Part shown: piece after piece, positions 9,645 to 18,331 of the stretch | Layout of the letters: each line of letters begins with the position of its first letter | Position numbering within the stretch: the stretch's first letter is position 1 | Source of the DNA: an uncultured Lachnospiraceae bacterium | Lineage (GTDB): Bacteria; Bacillota; Clostridia; Lachnospirales; Lachnospiraceae | Direction of reading: 5' to 3' | DNA length: 50,293 nt | Assembly (NCBI GenBank): GCA_910588535.1 | Contig: CAJUOO010000017.1 | Coordinates: 1-50,293 of the forward strand | Notes under the pieces: generated by a model | What the model saw: the letters and a program-made list of their open reading frames with translations, nothing else | What the model was told of the DNA's origin: nothing | Databases searched by the model: none | Position numbers and translations under genes: made by a program

Positions 9645-11941
9645 AAGGAGTAACAGGTGCTTATATGATAAAAAAATATCTGAAAGAAAGGCTTGGACTT
9701 ATCATTTTTTTGGCAGTTGCCATAGTGCTTGTTATCTGGGGAGCGATCAGCATATCAATAGCAAGAAAAAATGCAATCACCTTTGAAGATGAATATATTC
9801 CGGCTGAAGGGAATGTTGATTTTAGTGATGCGGGGAGCTATAAGACCGCAGCAGAAAATGAGACGATGGAGCTTCTCTACAATGAGGCAAAGGGTACCAT
9901 CCAGCTCAAGGACAAGAAGAGTGGATATATCTGGAAAAGTGTTGTGGATAAAGAGCTCTATGACCTCGATAATATGAACCAGCAGTGGTCGGCATATCTG
10001 CAGTCCATACTAACTATAAGCTACAATGATATGGAAAAGCGCGATGCGCCTCCGGTCAAGATGTACAGCGCGAAGGATTGCAATGATTTGTCGGTGGAAT
10101 ATCTGGAGAATGGTGTTGCTGTCACTTATGGTTTTACCACGCCGGGCATTTTCCTGACAGTGGAGTATGTGTTGGAGGACGGAGAATTTGTAGTGCGGAT
10201 TCCGCATGAAAAGATACAGGAGATCACAAAGTATGCGATAACTTCGATGGAGATTCTTCCATATTTTGGCGCAGCAGGCAATGATGTGGACGGCTATCTG
10301 TTCTACCCGGACGGCAGCGGTGCCATAACAAGGTACGACAATGCAGCGAATCGTCCTGCCAGTGTGAAGGCAGGCATGTGGCGAACCTACTCAGATAAGA
10401 GCATGAATTATGAAAATCTGGTGTTCTATGAGAACGCGAGCCGATACTCCGCAGCGCTTCCTGTATATGGGATAAAGAACGACGATAATGCACTTCTTGC
10501 TGCATTTACAAAGGGTGCAGAAAATTCAGGAGTTGTGGCGTATCCGTCCGGCTATGTAGTTGATCTGAATCATATTGGATTTGAGATCTATACCAGAAAT
10601 GTGTTTGACGTCAATATGTTTAATGTTTCCAGCGGTGTCGGGGAGACTTCCACTGGAAAGATGATTCAGAGAGTGGACAGAGAGTTGATAAAAGAGGACA
10701 GGGAGATCCGATTCTTTTTGTTACATGGCGAGAAGGCAAATTACAGTGGCATGGCATCGACATACAGAGAGTATCTGATGGAGAAGGATCTGCTTGTCGG
10801 CGTGATTCAGGATGGAGATATGCTTCCGCTGTCTTTGGAGTTCTTGATGGGCGTGACAAAGGAAGGGATGATTTTTGATGAATATATCAAGATGACCAGC
10901 TTTGATGACTTAATTGAAATCTTTGACAGGTTGAAGGCACAGGGCATCACTAACACGGAGACAGTGCTTAGCGCGTGGCTTAAGGATAATGCGAGTTATC
11001 CTGCATACTGGCCCGCCGCAGGGCAGATAGGAGGAAAGTCAGGATTAAAGGCTCTTAATAAATATATTAAGGAAAACAGTGGAAACCATGTATATCTGCA
11101 AAATGACTTTTTCCTTGCCTCCAGCAAAAATGGCGGTTTTTCTGAGGTGGATGATGTGGTATATAATGGTTTAAATCAGACTGTGACAGGCGGTTTTGAA
11201 ACTACACTATATCTGTTGAATCCGCAGGTGTCTTTTAATAGAAGCAATAAATTTTTGGATAAAATAAAATCATTACCCAATATTGGTGTTGCCTATGAGG
11301 ATCTGGGAAGAGTGGTGTACCCTGACTACAATGAAAATAATGTCTTTACCAAAGGGCAGACGGCAGAGAAATGGCGGGAGATTCTTGCCAACACGCAGGA
11401 GAGGGAGCACAGGACAGCGGTGGATGGCATGAACCAGTACACATTTACCAATGCAGATTACCTGTATCACACCAGAGAGGAGAGCTTTGGGCTGTTTATC
11501 ACAGATTCTGCAGTACCTTTTGTACAGATGGTACTATCAGGGCTGATTCCATATTCTACTGAGAGAGCAGGAAATCTCTCTTACGATTTGGAGATTCAAA
11601 AATTAAAATGGATAGAATATGGTGCGCTTCCTTCTTTTGTCTTGACTTATGAAGATGCCATTCATTTGAAGGAAACAGGCTATGATTCTATATTCACATC
11701 AACTTATGATGTGTGGGAGGAAAGAGTTGTTGATGTATACAGGGAATTTCAGGAGAATTTTCAGCATGTGTACGGCTTGCAGATGACGGAGCATGAGGTG
11801 CTGGAGGAAGGACTGATAAGGATAGGCTATGAGGATGGAACAATTATCTATCTTAATTACAATAAGGCGGATAGAACAGCGGACGGCAGGACGATTCCTC
11901 AGAAGGGCTATCTGATTGTAGGGGGAGGTGTACAAGGATGA
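9641..11941 (+). CDS. DUF5696-like membrane-anchored protein of carbohydrate locus
   Basis: This 766-residue protein (758 if started at ATG 9665, which is preceded by AAAGGAG at 9644-9650 with a long spacer) has one N-terminal membrane helix at about residues 18-40 and a large extracytoplasmic part. An early beta-rich region (YNEAKGTIQLKDKKSGYIW) leads to a central region with YLFYPDGSGAI and HGEKANYSGMASTYREYL. I recognise this general pattern as the DUF5696 family found beside sugar importers in Firmicutes, from memory only. The layout (beta-sandwich then likely barrel) recalls glycoside hydrolases, but no catalytic pair was identified. It overlaps its neighbours at both ends, so it is strictly co-translated with the importer genes. 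Confidence 0.75.
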   Translation: MKGVTGAYMIKKYLKERLGLIIFLAVAIVLVIWGAISISIARKNAITFEDEYIPAEGNVDFSDAGSYKTAAENETMELLYNEAKGTIQLKDKKSGYIWKSVVDKELYDLDNMNQQWSAYLQSILTISYNDMEKRDAPPVKMYSAKDCNDLSVEYLENGVAVTYGFTTPGIFLTVEYVLEDGEFVVRIPHEKIQEITKYAITSMEILPYFGAAGNDVDGYLFYPDGSGAITRYDNAANRPASVKAGMWRTYSDKSMNYENLVFYENASRYSAALPVYGIKNDDNALLAAFTKGAENSGVVAYPSGYVVDLNHIGFEIYTRNVFDVNMFNVSSGVGETSTGKMIQRVDRELIKEDREIRFFLLHGEKANYSGMASTYREYLMEKDLLVGVIQDGDMLPLSLEFLMGVTKEGMIFDEYIKMTSFDDLIEIFDRLKAQGITNTETVLSAWLKDNASYPAYWPAAGQIGGKSGLKALNKYIKENSGNHVYLQNDFFLASSKNGGFSEVDDVVYNGLNQTVTGGFETTLYLLNPQVSFNRSNKFLDKIKSLPNIGVAYEDLGRVVYPDYNENNVFTKGQTAEKWREILANTQEREHRTAVDGMNQYTFTNADYLYHTREESFGLFITDSAVPFVQMVLSGLIPYSTERAGNLSYDLEIQKLKWIEYGALPSFVLTYEDAIHLKETGYDSIFTSTYDVWEERVVDVYREFQENFQHVYGLQMTEHEVLEEGLIRIGYEDGTIIYLNYNKADRTADGRTIPQKGYLIVGGGVQG

Positions 11942-12909
11942 GTGGTAATAAGACAAGAAAAAAGCCAACAAAGCTTTCTCTTCGAACCAAAGATCAATTA
12001 AAGGGGTTGGTTTTTGTATCTCCTTTTATTGTCGGGGTTCTTATGTTTTTTGCCTATCCGATCTTTCTCTCTCTGAGGCTGAGCTTTGGAAAGATTGACA
12101 GTATTATTGGGTTAAAAATATCGTGGGCAGGCATAACAAATTACACGAGAGCATTTTTGATTGATGTGGAGTTTCTTCCTACCTTTTTGGAAGTGATTAA
12201 GGATACAATTGTAAAGTATCCACTGACAATTATTCTATCTCTGATTATTGCGATTTTGCTAAATCGGGATATTATGTGCAGAGGCTTATTTAGGGTAATA
12301 TTTTTTATCCCGTTTTTGCTTGGATCGGGCGAGGTAATGAAGCAGCTTTTAAATCAGGGTGTGGATAGTCAGGTGCTCAATATTATGGATGGACAGATTA
12401 TTCCATATAATATTCTCAATTATTTTGGCTCCACCATTGTGAATGGCGTGCAGGGGGTTTTAAGCATAATGGTGACAGTACTGTGGGGCTGTGGCGTGCA
12501 GATTCTTCTGTTTCTTGCGGGACTTCAGAGCATCTCTCCAGCATTGTATGAGGCTGCAAAGATTGACGGGGCGACGGAGTGGGAAATCTTTTGGAAGGTG
12601 ACAATACCGATGATCTCGCCGATGCTTCTGCTAAACTTAATCTACACGATGGTAGATTCCTTTGTCAGCGTGACAAATCCAATGCTTGAGTATATCCAGA
12701 GCTTTGGATTCTCAAAAGGACAGTTTGAATATGCTGCGGCGATGGGCTGGATTTACTTTGCCTTTGTGGGGGCAGTGGTTGCGATAGTGTTTGCATTGAT
12801 GAAAAATTATATGCATACAAACGAGGTGGAGGAGGTTAGGAAGCGTGGAAAAGACAAAAAGCATAGGGTCTTCACAATTGAAAGAGCGCCGAGAAGAACA
12901 TTTGAGTAA
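11938..12909 (+). CDS. Sugar ABC transporter permease (second set, MalF-like)
   Basis: This 323-residue permease starts with an ATGA overlap with the previous stop. The coupling loop YEAAKIDGATEWEIFWKVTIP is a textbook EAA motif, and six membrane segments are apparent, beginning with LKGLVFVSPFIVGVLMFFAYP. It belongs to the second importer set of this operon, different in sequence from the one at 5.6-7.4 kb. The C-terminus carries a basic tail (RKRGKDKKHRVF) that overlaps the next gene by 65 bases. Confidence 0.93.
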   Translation: MSGNKTRKKPTKLSLRTKDQLKGLVFVSPFIVGVLMFFAYPIFLSLRLSFGKIDSIIGLKISWAGITNYTRAFLIDVEFLPTFLEVIKDTIVKYPLTIILSLIIAILLNRDIMCRGLFRVIFFIPFLLGSGEVMKQLLNQGVDSQVLNIMDGQIIPYNILNYFGSTIVNGVQGVLSIMVTVLWGCGVQILLFLAGLQSISPALYEAAKIDGATEWEIFWKVTIPMISPMLLLNLIYTMVDSFVSVTNPMLEYIQSFGFSKGQFEYAAAMGWIYFAFVGAVVAIVFALMKNYMHTNEVEEVRKRGKDKKHRVFTIERAPRRTFE

Positions 12910-13864
12910 GCTTAAGCTAAGATGGAGGCTGTTGAAAAGCAAATATTCCAGTGTATCCGGCTATAAAAGGCTGATTGTTAAAATAGCCATGTATCTGCTG
13001 CTTTTGGGACTGGCGTTTGTATTTATCTATCCATTTATCTATATGATAGTGACATCGCTAAAATCTGACGCGGATCTCAACAGCCTTTCTGTCCAGTGGA
13101 TTCCGACAGAGCTGAAGTTTGAAAATTATTTTGTGGCGATTGATATATTAAAGGCGGGAAGATATTTAAAAAATTCTTTGTTTGTCACAGTTGTAGCTTC
13201 CATAGGGCATATTATTTCCTGCTCTTTTATTGGATATGGATTTGCGAGATTTCATTTTCCGTTTAAGAAGCTGTTATTTGGCTGTGTGATTCTAGCCTTT
13301 ATTGTGCCGGTTCAGACATTGATCATCCCCATGTATCTGACGTATTCCAATCTGGGATGGCTGGACAGCTATCTGCCCTTAATTGTGCCGACCTTCTTTG
13401 GATTTGGCTTAAAGGGGGCATTGTATGTATTTTTGTTCCGTCAGTTTTATCTGACTCTGCCCAGGGATCTGGAAAATGCAGCGCGCATTGACGGCTGTGG
13501 TTTTCTGATGACCTACTGGAAGATAGTGTTTCCGCTTGCGCAGTCAACTTTGATGGTGGCGCTCGTATTATCTGTGGTCTGGCACTGGAATGATTTCTAT
13601 GAGCCAGCGATCTTTGTGAGCAAGGCGAGATTAGGATTTTTGCCGCCTCGTCTGAACAGCATTGTGGCGGCGGTGAATGCACTCCCTGAGCAGATGATGG
13701 AGCTGCTTGCAAGCCTTGGCTTACAGGACGGGGAGGACACCTTAAATAATGCGGTGGTTATGTCAGGAGCAACACTTATCAGTGCGCCGGTTCTTGTATT
13801 CTTTGCCTTTGCGCAGAGGAAGTTTATGCAAGGTATTGAGCGTACAGGTATCACCGGTGAGTAG
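12845..13864 (+). CDS. Sugar ABC transporter permease (second set, MalG-like)
   Basis: This 339-residue MalG-type permease starts at GTG 12845, eight bases or so after GGAGGAGG, and overlaps the upstream permease gene by 65 bases. It has an N-terminal basic segment of about 50 residues before the first membrane helix, longer than usual. The coupling loop reads LENAARIDGCGFLMTYWKIVFP. Pairing with the preceding permease and with the lipoprotein encoded at 13942 is the natural reading. Confidence 0.92.
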   Translation: MEKTKSIGSSQLKERREEHLSKLKLRWRLLKSKYSSVSGYKRLIVKIAMYLLLLGLAFVFIYPFIYMIVTSLKSDADLNSLSVQWIPTELKFENYFVAIDILKAGRYLKNSLFVTVVASIGHIISCSFIGYGFARFHFPFKKLLFGCVILAFIVPVQTLIIPMYLTYSNLGWLDSYLPLIVPTFFGFGLKGALYVFLFRQFYLTLPRDLENAARIDGCGFLMTYWKIVFPLAQSTLMVALVLSVVWHWNDFYEPAIFVSKARLGFLPPRLNSIVAAVNALPEQMMELLASLGLQDGEDTLNNAVVMSGATLISAPVLVFFAFAQRKFMQGIERTGITGE

Positions 13865-13941
13865 AGCGTGTGATTAACATTCTTTTGGTAACAGCACAGA
13901 GGGCTTCTGTGAGGTTCAATATATTATTTGGGAGGTAAGCT

Positions 13942-15561
13942 ATGAAGAGAAAAACAACAAAAAGAGTTTTGGCAGGAGTATTGTCAGCAAGCATGATGCT
14001 TGGATTGACAGCCTGCGGTGGCAATGGGAATACAAATACGACAACTCCTGCGCCTACCACGACAGCTTCTGGTGGTCAATCAAATGCAACAGATACCACG
14101 GATGCGACAACGACAGCTCAGACAGAGCTGGCACCATTAAAATTAAGTGTTATGCTGCCCAGCAACACACAGCATGCAAAAGGTGATCTGCCGGAACTAG
14201 ACAGGATGCTTCAGGATATCAGCGACTACACAAATACAGATGTAGAGTGGATCTTCTATGCAGAGGATATGTACAATGAACGATTAACACTTCTGTATAC
14301 GTCAGGTGATCTTCCAAGTGTTCTTGTCACAGCAAAAAATGCAGAATTTGTGAATGCATGTGAAAATGATTTCTTCTGGGATATTACAGATTATGTGGAT
14401 GACTACAGCAATCTGGCAACCATTCCTGAGGTAGTAAGGCTGAATGCGGGAATTAACGGAAAGCTTTATGGTGTGCCGCGTTCCAGAACCATGGCGCGAA
14501 ATGGTATAGGCTATCGTCTTGACTGGCTGAATAATCTTGGATTAAAGGAGCCTACCACATTGCAGGAATATTATGATATGCTCTATGCATTTACCTACAA
14601 TGATCCAGACGGAAATGGACAGAATGATACATATGGTTTTGTGCTGAGCACATACACTGGTCCGTGGGATATTATGCAATTATGGTTTGGTGCGCCGAAT
14701 GGCTGGGGAATTGATGATAATGGTGATCTGATTCCAGCACATATGACAGAGGAATATGACAATGCTTTAAAATGGTTCCGCCAGATTTATTCAGAAGGGC
14801 TTGTCAATCCTGATTTTAGAGATCTGCCTACAGAGGACTGGGATGTTCTTCTGCGCACAGGTGTGGGCGGAGGCTCAGCGGATGTTATAGACCGCTTTAG
14901 AAGAAATCAGACTTATTTTGAGAGAGAGGGAATCTCTGCGGAGACACAGCTTGCAGGTGCGATAGATGCAGGATTTGGTATGCGCTGTATGCCAACCAGC
15001 GGCTTTAGCAATATGCTTTCTATTTCTAAGACCAAGGTAAAGACAGAGGACGAGCTTAAGAGAGTATTAAAGTTTCTAAATGATCTGAACGATGCCGCTA
15101 TGCTTGATACTATCGAGATTGGCTATGAGGGCGTGACCTATAAGATCAATGACGATGGATATTTTGAAAGATATACAGAAGAAGAAAAATTGGCACTTGG
15201 GGTGACGACAGCGGCATATAATAAAGGATATGCGCAGGTTTTGGCAGGCTTTTCCACAGAGGAGGAGAAGGCAAAGAGGATTCCGGGTGTACCATATGAG
15301 GGTCTTCAGGCATATGAGAATCAGTTATATGAAGAGAATATACCATATTGTATACCTAATTATGGTGCTTCCTACACGTCTGCTACCTATGTGGCATCTG
15401 GAACCGAGCTGGATGCAATTATCAATGAGGGCAGACTGGATTATATAACTGGTGTAATTGATGATGTAGGACTTCAGTCTGTAAAGGAGCAGTGGTTAAA
15501 GAGTGGCGGACAGAAGGTTATTGACGAGATGAATGAGCTGTATCATGCGGCTGGAAATTAG
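13942..15561 (+). CDS. Lipoprotein extracellular solute-binding protein
   Basis: This 539-residue binding protein has a lipoprotein signal peptide: basic N-terminus, hydrophobic core and lipobox LTAC with the acylated cysteine at residue 25. A Thr/Ala/Asn-rich linker follows (about 30-65), as is common for surface lipoproteins in this group. The body matches the long (about 500-550 residue) sugar/oligosaccharide-binding proteins of Firmicutes (LPSVLVTAKNAEFVNACEND, DWLNNLGLKEPTTLQEYYDML, DPDGNGQNDTYGF calcium-like loop). It is the last gene of the operon, preceded by GGGAGG, and a strong terminator follows at 15600. It likely feeds the second permease pair. Confidence 0.93.
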   Translation: MKRKTTKRVLAGVLSASMMLGLTACGGNGNTNTTTPAPTTTASGGQSNATDTTDATTTAQTELAPLKLSVMLPSNTQHAKGDLPELDRMLQDISDYTNTDVEWIFYAEDMYNERLTLLYTSGDLPSVLVTAKNAEFVNACENDFFWDITDYVDDYSNLATIPEVVRLNAGINGKLYGVPRSRTMARNGIGYRLDWLNNLGLKEPTTLQEYYDMLYAFTYNDPDGNGQNDTYGFVLSTYTGPWDIMQLWFGAPNGWGIDDNGDLIPAHMTEEYDNALKWFRQIYSEGLVNPDFRDLPTEDWDVLLRTGVGGGSADVIDRFRRNQTYFEREGISAETQLAGAIDAGFGMRCMPTSGFSNMLSISKTKVKTEDELKRVLKFLNDLNDAAMLDTIEIGYEGVTYKINDDGYFERYTEEEKLALGVTTAAYNKGYAQVLAGFSTEEEKAKRIPGVPYEGLQAYENQLYEENIPYCIPNYGASYTSATYVASGTELDAIINEGRLDYITGVIDDVGLQSVKEQWLKSGGQKVIDEMNELYHAAGN

Positions 15562-15599
15562 GACTTGGCAATTATTATAAGCATATAAAGTGAAAAAAG

Positions 15600-15645
15600 T
15601 GCTGCGAAGCAGAGAGAAATAGTTCTTTCCTTCGCAGCATTTTTA
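15600..15645 (+). terminator. Intrinsic terminator of the sugar-uptake operon
   Basis: TGCTGCGAAG (15600-15609) pairs perfectly with CTTCGCAGCA (15630-15639), with a 20-base loop and a TTTTT run directly after. It lies 39 bases past the stop of the lipoprotein gene, marking the operon end. Confidence 0.88.
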
Positions 15646-15896
15646 TTCCCGCAAGTAGTGTCCAGATGGCTTCTGGTAGTTATGAAGTGTGGTGGCTGTC
15701 GCAAGAGTCAAATATCTGACCTCCCTTGTCAGTTGTACGGGCAGGGCATTTTCAAAATATGGAAATTGGTGTATAATCTTATGGGAGGGCTAGAGCTGGA
15801 TTTGTGTCTGTGCGCTGCCTTTTGTGCGGAGCAGGCGCAAAGAAAAGAAATATATGCAAAATAATATTTTAGACTTAGTATTAGGAAGAATATGCG

Positions 15897-16514
15897 GTGA
15901 GCGAGATGAAGGAAAAGATGCATACGGGAGAGCTGTATCTGCCGGGAGATGACAGTATTATGAAAACTCAGGTGATCTATCAGGATAGGTTATGTGAGTA
16001 TAATTTGACAAAGCCATCTGAGTCAGAAAAGCGAAGAAAGATGCTGGAGGAGATGCTTGGAGATTGCGGGGAAGGTGTATATATAGAAGCTCCTTTTTAT
16101 GCAAACTTTGGCGGACATCATTGTCATTTTGGAAAAATGGTCTACGCCAATTATCATCTGACATGTGTGGATGATACGCATATCTATATTGGAGATTATA
16201 CAATGATTGGCCCAAATGTGACGATAGCGACTGTCGGACATCCTATTTTGCCAGAGCTTCGCGAACAATTATATCAATACAATATGCCAGTGCATATTGG
16301 CAGAAACTGCTGGATTGGGGCGGGTGCTATTGTTCTTCCCGGCGTGACAATAGGGGATAACACGGTGATTGGTGCAGGAAGTATTGTCACAAAGGATATT
16401 CCTTCTAATGTTGTCGCTGTGGGGAATCCATGTAAGGTGATGCGCGAAATCAATGATCATGATAAGACCTATTATTTTAAAAATAGGAAAATTGATTTAT
16501 CAGAAATAAAATAG
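15897..16514 (+). CDS. Sugar O-acetyltransferase (maltose/galactoside acetyltransferase-like)
   Basis: This 205-residue enzyme transfers acetyl groups from acetyl-CoA to sugars. The N-terminus has the maltose-acetyltransferase lead (EKMHTGELYLPGDD). The C-terminal two thirds are hexapeptide repeats of a left-handed beta-helix (GRNCWIGAGAIVLPGVTIGDNTVIGAGSIV), with the catalytic-type histidine in TVGHP. GTG 15897 follows AGGAAG; ATG 15906 is an alternative giving three fewer residues. It stands alone, downstream of the sugar operon terminator, and may detoxify or tag excess intracellular sugar. The substrate cannot be told from the sequence. Confidence 0.92.
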   Translation: MSEMKEKMHTGELYLPGDDSIMKTQVIYQDRLCEYNLTKPSESEKRRKMLEEMLGDCGEGVYIEAPFYANFGGHHCHFGKMVYANYHLTCVDDTHIYIGDYTMIGPNVTIATVGHPILPELREQLYQYNMPVHIGRNCWIGAGAIVLPGVTIGDNTVIGAGSIVTKDIPSNVVAVGNPCKVMREINDHDKTYYFKNRKIDLSEIK

Positions 16515-16606
16515 TCGTCTGGTACATAAAAGGATAGAGATAAGGCTATAACTGAAAAAGAAACTATACTGCCAGCAAAGGATAAGGGAGAGGAGGCTTG
16601 TTAGAT

Positions 16607-18331
16607 ATGAAACTTATATTGAAATATATTAGAAGACATATGGGTATTTTTTTGATCTCAACCTTTTTTCTAACTATGGAAGCGATGGCGGATCTGATGC
16701 AGCCGACATTTATGTCCATGATTGTAGATAAGGGGATTCAAAATGCGGATATAGCCCAGATTCTTTTTTTGGGTGTGATAATGCTTGGGATAGCCATTTT
16801 GGGTGCGATGTGTGCCATTATGCGCAATCTGTTTGCCAGCCGGGTGTCTCAGACGATAGGGAAGGAGCTAAGGCGGGATATGTATCATAATGTCCAGCAG
16901 CTTTCCATGGAAAATATTGACCGTCTGCGCCCGGAATCAATTATTACTCGTATCACAAATGATGTGGCTCAGATACAAGAGTTTATCAACGGCATTATGC
17001 GTATTATGGTTAAGGCGCCAATTATCTGTGTGGGTGCTATCTTGTTGATTCTGATCCAGACACCAAGACAGGCTCCGGTTATGGCAGGTATTCTTTTTAT
17101 TGTTTCTTTGTTGGTTGTGGGAAATATGAAAATTGGCTATCCACGGTTTGGAGTCGTACAGAAAAGGCTGGATCTTCTCAATGGAGTGGCGAGGGAATTT
17201 CTATCTTCTGTCCGTGTCGTCAAGGCGTTTCATGCTGAGGAAGAGGAGATGAATAAATTTGAGGGAGTGTCTGTAGAACTTGCCCACGCTAATACCGCTG
17301 CACTACGCACTATGGCAGTGTTCTCGCCATTTATCAATTTAACCGTCAATTTTGGTATCGTGCTTCTCCTGTGGATCTCAGGGAGCGGGCAGAGTGCGGA
17401 GATTGGCAGGCTTATGGCCTCTGTCAATTATATGACACAGGTGTTGTTTGCGGTAAATATGATCTCTAATACATTAAATACCGCGGTTCGTGCGGCGGCG
17501 TCCTCCGCAAGAATTAAGGAAGTGCTTGAGGAAAAGCCAGCGCAGCATGTGCCGCAAATGCCTTTAATGCCAGAAATAAAAGGTGATATTTACTTGGAGC
17601 AAGTGTCCTTTGCCTATGCGGGCTCAGGAAAGGAGACGCTTCGCAACATTGACATACATGTGTGTCCGGGCGAGACGGTTGGAATTATCGGCTCCACTGG
17701 CTCAGGAAAATCAACACTTGTAAATTTGATTCCGAGGTTTTATGATGCTGTGAGAGGAACGATATGGATAGATGGATGTGATGTGACGCAGATAGACACA
17801 AAGCATCTGCGAAATGCTATCGCTGTGGTGCCTCAGAAAGCGCTATTATTTTCTGGAACGATACGAGAAAATCTGCGCTGGGGGCGGGCGGAGGCATCGG
17901 ATGATGAGCTTATAAAGGCGGCAGAAACTGCCTGTGCAGATGAATTTATTAAGCAGAGCGAGAAGGGATATGAGACAATGCTTGGGCAGGGAGGTGTCAA
18001 TCTTTCCGGCGGACAAAAACAAAGGCTCTCTATCGCGCGGGCACTTGTCAGAAGGCCAAGGATCTTGATTTTAGATGACTGTACCAGTGCGCTGGACGCG
18101 CGGACGGAGGCGGATGTGTTAAGTGGGCTGCGCAGTATGGCAGAAAATATAACTGTGCTGTTAGTCAGCCAGCGCATCTCCGCCGTGATGCGGGCGGACC
18201 GCATACTGTGCATGGACAATGGCAGTGTGGTGGGATATGGCAGACATGATGAGCTTATGGAATCGTGTGAGACATATCGTGCGATCTATCATTCCCAGAT
18301 TGGGCCAGAAGGAGGTGAGAGACATGGCTGA
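16607..18331 (+). CDS. ABC exporter half-transporter with degenerate ATP site (subunit 1)
   Basis: This 574-residue protein joins six membrane helices to a nucleotide-binding domain. Start ATG 16607 lies ten bases after AGGAGG; the TTG at 16598 is less likely. The Walker A is GSTGSGKST (362-370) and the signature LSGGQ (466-470). However, the Walker B runs ILILDDCTSALD, putting Asp 491 where the catalytic glutamate belongs, and the switch histidine is replaced by Gln 522 (LLVSQRIS). This is the degenerate subunit of a heterodimeric exporter of the BmrC/TM287 type. It overlaps the next gene by eight bases, and together they should form one drug or lipid exporter. Confidence 0.93.
   Translation: MKLILKYIRRHMGIFLISTFFLTMEAMADLMQPTFMSMIVDKGIQNADIAQILFLGVIMLGIAILGAMCAIMRNLFASRVSQTIGKELRRDMYHNVQQLSMENIDRLRPESIITRITNDVAQIQEFINGIMRIMVKAPIICVGAILLILIQTPRQAPVMAGILFIVSLLVVGNMKIGYPRFGVVQKRLDLLNGVAREFLSSVRVVKAFHAEEEEMNKFEGVSVELAHANTAALRTMAVFSPFINLTVNFGIVLLLWISGSGQSAEIGRLMASVNYMTQVLFAVNMISNTLNTAVRAAASSARIKEVLEEKPAQHVPQMPLMPEIKGDIYLEQVSFAYAGSGKETLRNIDIHVCPGETVGIIGSTGSGKSTLVNLIPRFYDAVRGTIWIDGCDVTQIDTKHLRNAIAVVPQKALLFSGTIRENLRWGRAEASDDELIKAAETACADEFIKQSEKGYETMLGQGGVNLSGGQKQRLSIARALVRRPRILILDDCTSALDARTEADVLSGLRSMAENITVLLVSQRISAVMRADRILCMDNGSVVGYGRHDELMESCETYRAIYHSQIGPEGGERHG

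Noticed and set aside
15658..15864. 68-residue open frame after the sugar operon terminator
   Set aside because: There is no ribosome binding site and no recognisable domain, and the composition is unlike a protein. It lies in ordinary intergenic sequence before the acetyltransferase.
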